From Candidatus Paraprevotella stercoravium (GTDB lineage Bacteria > Bacteroidota > Bacteroidia > Bacteroidales > Bacteroidaceae), in contig CALUIU010000007.1 of assembly GCA_944320795.1 (NCBI GenBank), positions 21,478 to 85,477 on the forward strand: DNA of 64,000 nt, given 5' to 3'. This document shows positions 56,601 through 63,767 of the stretch, piece after piece. Below the pieces are notes generated by a model. It ran no database searches, was not told the origin of the DNA, and worked only from the letters and a program-made list of their open reading frames with translations. The translations under genes and the position numbers were made by a program. Every line of letters begins with the position of its first letter. Positions within the stretch are counted from its first letter, which is position 1.

Positions 56601-56845
56601 CGAACGAGGAGGGACATCCTCAGGCATTGGATATGCTGCACCAGAAACAGATCGACATGGTGGTGAACATTCCGAAGAACCTCACCGAAGGCGAGATCAG
56701 CAACGGTTACAAGATCCGTCGCGCCGCCATCGACCTGAATATTCCGTTGATCACCAACGCACGTCTGGCAAGTGCATTTATCCATGCATTCTGCAAGATC
56801 AAGACCGATGACATTGTCATCAAGAGCTGGTCAGAGTACAAGTAA
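53621..56845 (+). CDS. carB: Carbamoyl-phosphate synthase large subunit
   Basis: 1074 residues, the full length. Two homologous ATP-grasp halves: the carboxyphosphate half (start KKVLLLGSGALKIGEAGEFDYSG, with LNPNIATVQT-like INPNIATVQ and ALGGLGSGF) and the carbamate half (SIVVLGSGAYRIGSSVEFDWCG, YVLSGAAMNV), joined by an oligomerisation region. A C-terminal MGS-like allosteric domain (about 935-1074) includes the TGGTSRFL phosphate/nucleotide-binding loop that senses UMP or IMP in relatives. Codon use from here to the sulfotransferase is biased to a few G/C-ending codons, typical of high expression. The permease gene starts 12 bp downstream. Confidence 0.98.
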   Translation: MIDNNIKKVLLLGSGALKIGEAGEFDYSGSQALKALKEEGIETVLINPNIATVQTSEGVADQIYFLPVTPFFVEKVIEKEKPQGILLAFGGQTALNCGVQLYKSGILEKYNVQVLGTPVQAIIDTEDRELFVKKLDEIDVKTIKSQACESIEEARKAAADLGYPVIIRAAYALGGLGSGFCDNEEELNKLAEKAFSFSPQVLVEKSLKGWKEIEYEVVRDKYDNCITVCNMENFDPLGIHTGESIVIAPSQTLTNSEYHKLRALSIKIVRHIGIVGECNVQYAFDPESEDYRVIEVNARLSRSSALASKATGYPLAFVAAKLGMGYGLFELKNSVTKTTSAFFEPALDYVVCKIPRWDLGKFRGVDRELGSSMKSVGEVMAIGRTFEEAIQKGLRMIGQGMHGFVENKELEIENIDAALREPTDKRIFIISKALSKGYTVDQIHELTKIDRWFLEKLANIKQTSRELHACKNINLLDNELLRKAKVQGFTDFQIARALGMEDELDIDDAILIVRNRRKAAGIVPVVKQIDTLAAEYPAQTNYLYLTYSGVANDIKFEHDKRSIVVLGSGAYRIGSSVEFDWCGVQALNTIRKEGYRSVMINYNPETVSTDYDMCDRLYFDELTFERVMDILDLECPHGVIVSTGGQIPNNLAMRLDGQHIPLLGTTAKSIDNAEDREKFSAMLNRIGVDQPEWSALTNMEDVNAFIEKVGFPVLVRPSYVLSGAAMNVCSNQEELERFLKLAANVSQKHPVVISKFLLNAKEVEMDAVAKDGEILAYAISEHIEFAGVHSGDATIQFPAQKLYVETVRRIKKISGEIARELKISGPFNIQFLAKNNDIKVIECNLRASRSFPFVSKVLKINFIELATKVMLGLPVSKPNKSLFDFDYVGIKASQFSFNRLQKADPVLGVDMASTGEVGCLGDDTDNALMQAMLSVGYRVPEKNILLSTGGAKQKASMLDAARELKENGYNLYATGGTSRFLTENGIENTLVYWPNEEGHPQALDMLHQKQIDMVVNIPKNLTEGEISNGYKIRRAAIDLNIPLITNARLASAFIHAFCKIKTDDIVIKSWSEYK

Positions 56846-56857
56846 TAAAGCTTATGT

Positions 56858-58405
56858 ATGAATTTTGAAATCATCTTTGTATTGCTATGTCTGGTTGCAA
56901 TGATCGTTGCTTTAATCAACGACCGTATGCGGCCAGGCATGGTCCTTTTCTCGGTGGTTGTGCTTTTTTTGTGCACCGGAATCATTTCTCCGAAGGAGTG
57001 TCTGGAAGGATTTTCCAATAAAGGCATGATCACAGTAGCCCTGCTTTTCTTAGTGAGCGAAGGTATTCGCAAGAGTGGGGTATTGGAACAGTTCATTTAC
57101 CGGCTGCTCCCGAAGGAGAAGTGCAGTGTGGCCAAGGGCAACATGCACATGCTTCCAGTTATCGCCTTTATCTCAGCCTTTTTGAACAATACACCGGTAG
57201 TCGTTATTTTTGCCCCGATTATCAAGAACTGGGCCCGACGGACCGGACTCTCAGCCACCAAATTTCTGATTCCGCTTTCCTATGCCACTATTTTGGGCGG
57301 TATGTGTACCCTCATCGGTACTTCCACCAACCTGGTTGTCGACGGTATGATTCAGGAAGCGGGTTACGAAGGTTTTACCATTTTCGAACTCGGTAAAATC
57401 GGAGTGATCATTACCGTAATCGGTATTGTCTATCTGGTTCTTTTCTCGAAGAAACTCTTGCCCGAGGTAAATGCCAAGGACGAAGAACTGGAAGATCTCA
57501 CCGCCGAAAGCAATGTTGTTTGTGTAGAAGCCGTGATCGGAGCCCGTTTTCCCGGTAACGGCAAGACTTTGAAAGAATTCGACTTTCCGCGTCACTACGG
57601 TGCTACGGTGCGCAGTCTGCACCGCAACGGTGTGCGTCTGGAAGGCGACTGGATGAATATCCGTCTGTGTGAAAACGACACCTTAGTATTGGAAACCGAC
57701 GACAAGTTCATCCCGACCTGGGGTGACAGCCGTGTCTTCCTGATGCTTTCCGTGATGGATGCCGACATGCAGATGGAGCGCAAGAAGCGCTATTTTGCCA
57801 TGATCCTGTTGCTGTTTATGATTGTGGGTGCCACGGTGGGCGAACTTCCCTTTGTGGCCAATCTGTTTCCCGGAGTCAAACTCGACATGTTTTTCTTCGC
57901 GTGTATCACCACAGTCATTATGGCCTGGACAAAAATGTTTTCTCCCAAGAACTATACCAAGTATATTTCCTGGGATGTACTGATTACGATTGCCTGTGCC
58001 TTTGCCATCAGCAAGGCCATGGAGAATTCCGGCTTTGCCTCGTTCATTGCCAATCAGATTATCGGACTCACCGATTCACTGGGACCGCACGCCCTGCTGG
58101 CCATTATTTTCCTGATCACCAATCTGTGTACGGAGCTGATCACTAACAATGCCGCCGCCGCTTTGGCTTTCCCCATCGCTTTGGCCGTGTCCCGTCAGTT
58201 GGGTGTTGACCCCACACCGTTCTTCGTGGTGATCTGTATTGCCGCTTCGGCTTCGTTCTCCACACCGATCGGTTATCAGACCAACCTGATTGTGCAGGGT
58301 ATCGGAGGCTATAAGTTCACCGATTTTGTACGTATCGGTCTGCCGCTGAATATCATCGTATTCATATTATCCATCCTATTAATCCCCATGTTCTGGAACT
58401 TCTAA
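56858..58405 (+). CDS. SLC13 (DASS/ArsB-type) family anion permease with RCK_C domain, likely sulfate uptake
   Basis: 515 residues, about eleven membrane helices in two halves, split by a soluble RCK_C (TrkA_C-like) domain (about 205-285: VIGARFPGNGKTL, HRNGVRL, ENDTLVLE). The SLC13 anion motifs are the helix-breaking SFLNNTPVVV-like AFLNNTPVVVIF and GTSTNLVVDG in the first half, and ITNNAAAALAFPIAL and SFSTPIGYQTNLIVQG in the second. Family members carry sulfate, dicarboxylates or arsenite; placement 14 bp before cysC makes sulfate the likely substrate. The internal RCK_C domain, seen in the Bacteroides sulfation locus as well, may bind a nucleotide or sense substrate. Confidence 0.9.
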   Translation: MNFEIIFVLLCLVAMIVALINDRMRPGMVLFSVVVLFLCTGIISPKECLEGFSNKGMITVALLFLVSEGIRKSGVLEQFIYRLLPKEKCSVAKGNMHMLPVIAFISAFLNNTPVVVIFAPIIKNWARRTGLSATKFLIPLSYATILGGMCTLIGTSTNLVVDGMIQEAGYEGFTIFELGKIGVIITVIGIVYLVLFSKKLLPEVNAKDEELEDLTAESNVVCVEAVIGARFPGNGKTLKEFDFPRHYGATVRSLHRNGVRLEGDWMNIRLCENDTLVLETDDKFIPTWGDSRVFLMLSVMDADMQMERKKRYFAMILLLFMIVGATVGELPFVANLFPGVKLDMFFFACITTVIMAWTKMFSPKNYTKYISWDVLITIACAFAISKAMENSGFASFIANQIIGLTDSLGPHALLAIIFLITNLCTELITNNAAAALAFPIALAVSRQLGVDPTPFFVVICIAASASFSTPIGYQTNLIVQGIGGYKFTDFVRIGLPLNIIVFILSILLIPMFWNF

Positions 58406-58419
58406 AACTGTATGGAAGA

Positions 58420-59025
58420 ATGACACAAGAGAATAACATATATCCCATCTATGACAAGATGATGACCCGTGCCGACAAGGAGGCCTTGCTCGGTCAGAAA
58501 GGTATGATGATCTGGTTCACCGGTCTTTCCGGTTCCGGCAAGAGCACCATCGCTCTGAGTCTGGAGCGCGAACTGGACAAGCGCGGCATTCTTTGCCGCA
58601 TTCTCGACGGCGACAATATCCGTTCGGGCATCAACCGTAATCTCGGTTTCTCGGAAGAGGACCGTGTGGAAAACATCCGCCGTATCGCCGAAGTGGGCAA
58701 ACTGTTTGTAGACACCGGCATTGTGACCATTGCCGCGTTCATCAGTCCGACCAACCAGCTCCGTGAGATGGCCGCCGAGATCATCGGCAAGGACGATTTC
58801 CGTGAGATTTATGTCAGCACCCCGCTGAGCGTCTGCGAGCAGCGCGATGTCAAGGGCCTTTATGCCCGTGCCCGTCGCGGCGAGATCAAGGACTTTACGG
58901 GAGTGAGCGCTCCGTTCGAGGCTCCCGAGCATCCCGCCCTTTCGCTCGATACCTCCAAGCTCTCTTTGGAAGAAGCCGTGAACCAGGTGCTTCAGTTAAT
59001 TTTCGAATCCAACAACAATAAATAA
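58420..59025 (+). CDS. cysC: Adenylyl-sulfate kinase
   Basis: 201 residues. It phosphorylates APS at the 3' position to give PAPS, the universal sulfonate donor. P-loop [13 protein letters not shown] (about 30-42), [16 protein letters not shown] (about 61-76), the Ser-containing [12 protein letters not shown] loop, the lid with [17 protein letters not shown], and [10 protein letters not shown], all complete. It is a single-domain enzyme, so it depends on the separate CysD/CysN sulfurylase. Its presence next to a sulfotransferase and without a PAPS reductase points to sulfonation rather than assimilation. It ends 8 bp before cysD. Confidence 0.97.
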   Translation: MTQENNIYPIYDKMMTRADKEALLGQKGMMIWFTGLSGSGKSTIALSLERELDKRGILCRILDGDNIRSGINRNLGFSEEDRVENIRRIAEVGKLFVDTGIVTIAAFISPTNQLREMAAEIIGKDDFREIYVSTPLSVCEQRDVKGLYARARRGEIKDFTGVSAPFEAPEHPALSLDTSKLSLEEAVNQVLQLIFESNNNK

Positions 59026-59033
59026 TATTGATT

Positions 59034-59942
59034 ATGGCAGAATATAGTTTGAGTCATTTGCAGGAGCTCGAGGCCGAGTCTATCCACATCATCCGTGAGG
59101 TGGCCGCCGAGTTTGAAAATCCTGTGATGCTTTATTCCATAGGTAAGGACTCTTCTGTAATGGTGCGTCTGGCCGAGAAAGCCTTTGCGCCCGGAAAAGT
59201 ACCGTTCCCTTTGATGCACATCGATTCCAAGTGGAAATTCAAGGAAATGATCGAGTTCCGCGACAATTACGCCAAGCAGTACGGCTGGAACCTGATTGTA
59301 GAGTCTAACATGGAAGCCTTCCATGCCGGAGTGGGTCCGTTTACCCACGGCAGTAAGGTACACACCGATCTGATGAAGACCAAGGCTCTGCTCGACGCTT
59401 TGGCAAAATACAAGTTCGATGCCGCTTTCGGTGGCGCTCGCCGCGATGAGGAGAAGAGCCGTGCCAAGGAGCGTATTTTCTCTTTCCGCGACCAGTTCCA
59501 GCAGTGGGATCCGAAGAACCAGCGTCCTGAGTTGTGGGACATCTACAACAGCCGTGTGCACAAGGGCGAAAGCATCCGTGTGTTCCCGTTGAGTAACTGG
59601 ACCGAGCTCGACATCTGGCAGTACATCCGTCTGGAGAACATTCCTATTGTGCCGCTGTACTTCGCCAAGGAGCGTCCGGTGGTCAATATCGACGGTCAGC
59701 TTATTATGCCGGACGATGACCGCCTGCCGGAGAAATACCGCGACCAGATCGAGATGAAGAAAATCCGCTTCCGTACTCTGGGCTGCTGGCCGCTGACCGG
59801 AGCCATCGAGAGCGAGGCAGACACCATCGAGAAGATTGTGGAGGAAATGATGACCACCACCAAGAGTGAGCGTACCACCCGTGTGATCGACTTCGACCAG
59901 GAAGCGTCCATGGAGCAGAAAAAGCGTGAAGGATATTTTTAA
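59034..59942 (+). CDS. cysD: Sulfate adenylyltransferase subunit 2
   Basis: 302 residues from the ATG at 59034 ([13 protein letters not shown]); an in-frame TTG at 59028 is less likely. CysD is a PP-loop enzyme of the PAPS reductase-like fold that joins sulfate to AMP from ATP, giving APS and pyrophosphate. PP-loop [10 protein letters not shown] (about 37-46), [11 protein letters not shown], the conserved [23 protein letters not shown] (about 141-160, central residues listed only), and [10 protein letters not shown]. It works as a complex with the GTPase CysN, encoded 12 bp downstream. Confidence 0.97.
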   Translation: MAEYSLSHLQELEAESIHIIREVAAEFENPVMLYSIGKDSSVMVRLAEKAFAPGKVPFPLMHIDSKWKFKEMIEFRDNYAKQYGWNLIVESNMEAFHAGVGPFTHGSKVHTDLMKTKALLDALAKYKFDAAFGGARRDEEKSRAKERIFSFRDQFQQWDPKNQRPELWDIYNSRVHKGESIRVFPLSNWTELDIWQYIRLENIPIVPLYFAKERPVVNIDGQLIMPDDDRLPEKYRDQIEMKKIRFRTLGCWPLTGAIESEADTIEKIVEEMMTTTKSERTTRVIDFDQEASMEQKKREGYF

Positions 59943-59954
59943 AACAGAAAGATT

Positions 59955-61379
59955 ATGGCAGTTCAAAATATTAAGGAATTCCTGGATCAGGATGAAAAGA
60001 AAGACCTGTTGCGTTTGCTGACCGCCGGTTCTGTAGACGACGGAAAGTCTACGCTGATCGGCCGTCTGCTGTTCGACAGCAAGAAGCTCTATGAAGACCA
60101 GTTGCAGGCGTTGGAGCGCGACAGCAAGCGTGTGGGCAATGCCGGTGAGCACATCGACTACGCCCTGTTGCTCGACGGACTGAAAGCCGAGCGTGAGGAG
60201 GGTATCACCATCGACGTGGCCTACCGTTATTTCTCAACCAATTTGCGTAAGTTTATCATTGCCGACACTCCGGGACATGAACAATACACCCGCAATATGA
60301 TTACCGGCGGATCAACCGCCAATCTGGCCATCATTCTGGTAGATGCCCGTACCGGTGTCATCACCCAGACCCGTCGCCACACCTTCCTGGTGTCTTTGCT
60401 CGGCATCAAGCACATTGTGCTGGCAGTAAACAAGATGGACCTGGTGGACTTCAGTCAGGAAGTGTTCGACAAGATTGTGGGCGAGTACCGCAAGCTGACC
60501 GATTACCTGGGTATTGACGATGTAACCTGCTTCCCGCTGTCCGCCCTCGATGGCGACAACGTGGTAGAGAAGTCCGACCGCACTCCGTGGTACGACGGAC
60601 CGGCATTGCTCGACTTCCTGGAGACTGTGCCTATCCACACCGACCGCAATATGGACGACTTCCGCTATCCGGTGCAGTATGTGCTGCGTCCGAACCTCGA
60701 CTTCCGTGGTTTCTGCGGCAAGATCGCTTCCGGCGTAATCCGTAAGGGCGACGAAATCATGGCTCTGCCTTCCAAGAAGAAATCACACGTAAAGAGCATC
60801 GTGACCTACGAGGGCGAGCTCGAAGAAGCTTTCTGTCCGCAGTGTGTCACCATTACTTTGGAAGATGAGATCGACATCTCCCGTGGCGAGATGATTGTCA
60901 AGAGCGACAATCTGCCGGAAATCGGCCGTCATGTAGAAACCATGCTCGTGTGGATGGACGAGGAGCCTATGGACCGCAAGAAGCAGTTCTATCTGAAGCA
61001 CAATACCAATACCACCCGTGCCACCATCGATCAGATTGCCTATAAGGTAGACGTGAACACTATGGAGCAGAGCCCGGCTGAGTTCTTCAAACTCAACGAG
61101 ATCGGACGTGTGCAGATCACCACAGCCAAGACTCTGTTCTTCGATGCCTATTCCAAGAACAAGGCTACCGGTTCGTTCATCCTGATCGACCCGATTACCA
61201 ACAACACCAGTGCGGTGGGTATGATCATCGGTCCTACAGCTGTTACCGACATCGAGCACGAAGATATTCCGGAACTGAATCTGCAGAAGCTGGGCATTGC
61301 TCCGGAGCATTACGACGCAATCGAGAAGGCCGTGAAAGACCTTTCACGTCAGGGTATCGCCATTAACATCATCAAATAA
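59955..61379 (+). CDS. cysN: Sulfate adenylyltransferase subunit 1 (GTPase)
   Basis: 474 residues. An EF-Tu-like GTPase that couples GTP hydrolysis to APS synthesis by CysD. G1 [12 protein letters not shown] (about 25-36), G2 in [16 protein letters not shown]3 [11 protein letters not shown] and G4 NKMDLVDF, followed by two beta-barrel domains (about 235-420). It has no C-terminal CysC fusion; the kinase is the separate gene three positions upstream. The sulfotransferase gene starts 14 bp after its stop. Confidence 0.98.
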   Translation: MAVQNIKEFLDQDEKKDLLRLLTAGSVDDGKSTLIGRLLFDSKKLYEDQLQALERDSKRVGNAGEHIDYALLLDGLKAEREEGITIDVAYRYFSTNLRKFIIADTPGHEQYTRNMITGGSTANLAIILVDARTGVITQTRRHTFLVSLLGIKHIVLAVNKMDLVDFSQEVFDKIVGEYRKLTDYLGIDDVTCFPLSALDGDNVVEKSDRTPWYDGPALLDFLETVPIHTDRNMDDFRYPVQYVLRPNLDFRGFCGKIASGVIRKGDEIMALPSKKKSHVKSIVTYEGELEEAFCPQCVTITLEDEIDISRGEMIVKSDNLPEIGRHVETMLVWMDEEPMDRKKQFYLKHNTNTTRATIDQIAYKVDVNTMEQSPAEFFKLNEIGRVQITTAKTLFFDAYSKNKATGSFILIDPITNNTSAVGMIIGPTAVTDIEHEDIPELNLQKLGIAPEHYDAIEKAVKDLSRQGIAINIIK

Positions 61380-61380
61380 G

Positions 61381-61392
61381 AGAGGAGGAAGG
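61381..61392 (+). promoter_or_regulatory. Strong Shine-Dalgarno-like site before the sulfotransferase
   Basis: AGAGGAGGAAGG lies directly before the ATG at 61394. Such purine-rich sites are rare in this window and in Bacteroidetes generally, where most genes are read without one. The spacing to the ATG (about 5 nt from GGAGG) is near optimal. Confidence 0.5.
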
Positions 61393-61393
61393 A

Positions 61394-62503
61394 ATGGGAC
61401 TACTGGAATTCAGTAAATTGCCGGTCAATACGCTTGTAGGCGCAGACTGGGATACATTCAAGAAGATGACCGACGGGCAGAATATCGGTTCCAAATACAA
61501 GAACAAGTATTATCTGACCAAGGGCGTGTGCCGCCTGTTGAGCACCCTCAAGTGCTTGCAGGACAAGAAGTACGAAAAGCTGCTGGCTTCACAGCCGTTG
61601 CAGAACGACCCCGTGTTCATCTTGGGCCACTGGCGCAGCGGAACCACTTTTGTGCACAACATCTTTGCGCAGGACAAGCATTTCGGTTACACCACTACTT
61701 ATCAGACTGTGTTCCCGCACCTGATGATGTTTGGACAGCCTATGTTCAAGAAGACCATGGGCTGGTTGATGCCGGACAAGCGTCCGACCGACAACATGGA
61801 GCTGGCGCCCGATCTGCCTCAGGAGGAAGAGTTCGCCCTGTCAAACATGATGCCATATTCTTATTATGACTTCTGGTTCTTCCCGGAGCGCATGATGGAG
61901 TATTGCGAGCGTTACCTCACTTTCGAGAAGATTACACCGGAGGAGCTGAAGGTATTTAAGGAGACCTTCCTCAAGCTGGTGAAGATTTCGTTGTGGAACA
62001 CCGGAGGTACACAGTATCTGTCCAAGAACCCGCCGCACACCGGTCGTGTAAAGGCTCTGGTGGAACTGTTCCCCAATGCCAAGTTCATCTATCTGATGCG
62101 TAACCCGTACACCGTGTTCGAGAGCACCCGCAGCTTCTTCAACAACACCATCAAGCCGCTGGAGCTCCAGCCTTACGATGAAAACGTGATGGAGCAGAAC
62201 ATTCTCGATGCCTATACACAGCTGTATCGTGCTTACGAGGAACAGAAGAAGTTCATCCCCGAAGGCAATCTCTATGAGGTGAAGTTTGAGGAGTTTGAGC
62301 GTGATGCTTTGGCCACTACCGAGGATATTTACCGCAAGCTGAATATTCCGGGATGGGAAGAAGCCCGTCCGGCCATTGAGGCTTATGTGGGCAAGAAGAA
62401 AGGCTACAAGAAGAACAAGTATGAATACAAGCCGCGCACCGTTCAGCTGGTGAACGATAACTGGGGCTATGCCCTGAAGGACTGGGATTATCCGGTGCAC
62501 TAA
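61394..62503 (+). CDS. PAPS-dependent sulfotransferase, similar to Bacteroides sterol/steroid sulfotransferase (BT_0416 type)
   Basis: 369 residues, cytoplasmic, no signal peptide. The 5'-phosphosulfate-binding loop is FILGHWRSGTTFVHN (about 74-88), with the invariant R-S-G-T-T. The 3'-phosphate-binding motif FIYLMRNPYTVFESTRSFF starts near 229 (Arg and Ser contact PAPS). A Lys/Tyr-rich C-terminus (KKKGYKKNKYEYKP) corresponds to the basic segment that closes over PAP in this class. Two His, in SLWNTGG/NPPHTGR (about 210-222), are candidates for the catalytic base. Gene content and order match the locus in B. thetaiotaomicron where the homologue sulfonates cholesterol. The actual acceptor here is inferred. 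Confidence 0.88.
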   Translation: MGLLEFSKLPVNTLVGADWDTFKKMTDGQNIGSKYKNKYYLTKGVCRLLSTLKCLQDKKYEKLLASQPLQNDPVFILGHWRSGTTFVHNIFAQDKHFGYTTTYQTVFPHLMMFGQPMFKKTMGWLMPDKRPTDNMELAPDLPQEEEFALSNMMPYSYYDFWFFPERMMEYCERYLTFEKITPEELKVFKETFLKLVKISLWNTGGTQYLSKNPPHTGRVKALVELFPNAKFIYLMRNPYTVFESTRSFFNNTIKPLELQPYDENVMEQNILDAYTQLYRAYEEQKKFIPEGNLYEVKFEEFERDALATTEDIYRKLNIPGWEEARPAIEAYVGKKKGYKKNKYEYKPRTVQLVNDNWGYALKDWDYPVH

Positions 62504-62541
62504 GCTGAGCATGGCTTGACGAATATTATTGTATAAAATGG

Positions 62542-62588
62542 CTCCGTCCCCTTTCCCGAGTGATTCGGGAGAGGGGACGGAGTTTTTT
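62542..62588 (+). terminator. Strong intrinsic terminator of the carAB-sulfonation operon
   Basis: A 10-bp outer stem (62542-62551 with 62573-62582), a 2-by-2 internal loop and a 6-bp inner stem (62554-62559 with 62565-62570), loop GTGAT-like 5 nt, then T6. It starts 38 bp after the sulfotransferase stop. Confidence 0.92.
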
Positions 62589-62616
62589 AAAAGTTTAATA
62601 TCAGGAGATTCTGAAA

Positions 62617-63090
62617 CTATCGCCTTTTTATGCCAAAACGTTTCTTTTCCTTGGTAGAGAATATATCTGTAGTTTCCAAAATATTAAAAACTTCATTCAT
62701 ATCAGTTTCATTTAGCATTCCATAATATTCTCCAGAACAAAGCTTGCTTATAGGAATGGAAAACAATTCACCGCAGTCTGCAAAACTGTCATATTTTAGA
62801 AACTCAGGATAGTTCTCAACCTAAAGCAAATATTGAGCAGACAAATATTCCTTTGAGAATGATGCTTGTGGACTCATTTTAGTATTGACAAGAACCGAAC
62901 CGTAACAAATGTCGTTATGCTTATCTACACCAATTATAATCAGACGCTTGGGCTTTGATGTTCTATGGCTCAATACTAATCCGTCGTCAGTGGAAAGAGT
63001 AGTCAAAATCAATGCTCCAGGTATAACCTTGTCTTCTGTTACCATGCGTTCATTGTGAAGATAACTCTGTTGTAGTTCTCTTAGATCCAT
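62617..63090 (-). pseudogene. Panacea-partner gene (candidate toxin) interrupted by an in-frame amber codon
   Basis: The reverse frame opens at 63090 and runs 89 codons to a TAG at 62821-62823. Past it the same frame stays open for 67 more codons (VENYPEFLKYDSFADC... to ...FGIKRR) and stops at 62617-62619. The second part reads as ordinary protein, so the gene was about 157 codons and one base change created the stop; CAG to TAG is the simplest. The N-terminal part is beta-rich (VIPGALILTTL, RLIIIGVDKHND, YGSVLVNTKM), suggestive of an SH3-like barrel as in PemK/MazF, but I cannot confirm a family. It overlaps the antitoxin gene by 10 bp. Confidence 0.75.
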
Positions 63091-63662
63091 TCTAATGCAC
63101 GCTTATTACTTTGACGTTCTCTGATCACCTCAAGCATGTCATTGCTTGCACCACCAGCTTTTGCCATATCCCACATTGCAATCTTTGTATCTTCTCCTGT
63201 TTGCTCTGAATGGGCTTTTGCCTTTTTCCATGCCTTGTCGTGCGAAAGATCACTTAAATCAAATGCCTTCACATCCTTACATTTTGCTATCCATTTGTTA
63301 AGAATCTTTATGTTAGAACCTGATAATTCGTCCATATCACATTGTTGGCAAGCAGTTACTATTTGATGACCGTCCTTTATTGTTACGCAAAGAGCTTCTG
63401 CAAACTGCTTCAGTTCTTGTGATTCAACAGATATTTTTCCTTCTACTGCCTTTAATACTTTATAAGTAAGAGCTGGAACAGGACCATGTTTTCTTGCCAA
63501 AAAAGAATCCTCCATCATCGGAGTGCCATATAATACCAGATGTTCTTGCTGTGCAAAATACATTACCTTAAAGAGATGGATATAATCCACTCCCTCTTTC
63601 ATCTGCTCAAGTACGTATAGTACAGTAGCTTTGATTTTATTTATTTGATCTATTGTTTTCAT
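63081..63662 (-). CDS. Panacea (SocA-like, formerly DUF4065) domain antitoxin
   Basis: 193 residues without signal or membrane segment. The core FKVMYFAQQEHLVLYG (about 30-45), EDSFLARKHGPVP (about 52-64) and a Lys/Asp-rich second half match the Panacea domain, the widespread antitoxin module that can be paired with many unrelated toxins. It is the upstream gene of a two-gene unit, overlapping the candidate toxin by 10 bp, as is usual for such pairs. The toxin is broken here, so the antitoxin may be a remnant or act on toxins from other loci. A dyad 50 bp upstream could be its operator. Confidence 0.85.
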   Translation of the reverse strand: MKTIDQINKIKATVLYVLEQMKEGVDYIHLFKVMYFAQQEHLVLYGTPMMEDSFLARKHGPVPALTYKVLKAVEGKISVESQELKQFAEALCVTIKDGHQIVTACQQCDMDELSGSNIKILNKWIAKCKDVKAFDLSDLSHDKAWKKAKAHSEQTGEDTKIAMWDMAKAGGASNDMLEVIRERQSNKRALEWI

Positions 63663-63711
63663 TATTAATATAATAGATACTCTTATTCAGATTTTGAAAG
63701 AGCATGGCTTC

Positions 63712-63747
63712 ATTACCGATTCTGATATTTTATCAGAATCTGGTAAT
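63712..63747. promoter_or_regulatory. Dyad element upstream of the Panacea module (candidate operator)
   Basis: Two 8-nt perfect arms, ATTCTGAT (63719-63726) and ATCAGAAT (63732-63739), around a 5-nt centre, extended by ATTACC (63712-63717) and GGTAAT (63742-63747). It lies 50-85 bp upstream of the antitoxin start, where autoregulated toxin-antitoxin units carry operators. A forward-strand reading frame also spans it, so chance cannot be dismissed. Confidence 0.45.
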
Positions 63748-63767
63748 AAATCTACATTTGAAACTTA

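Noticed and set aside
58992..60152. 386-codon open frame on the reverse strand across cysD and cysN
   Set aside because: It is the shadow of highly codon-biased sense genes whose motifs are intact; the translated sequence has no recognisable domain.
62821..62823. Amber codon as pyrrolysine or programmed read-through
   Set aside because: No pyrrolysine genes or read-through signal are visible in this window; a simple nonsense mutation explains it better.
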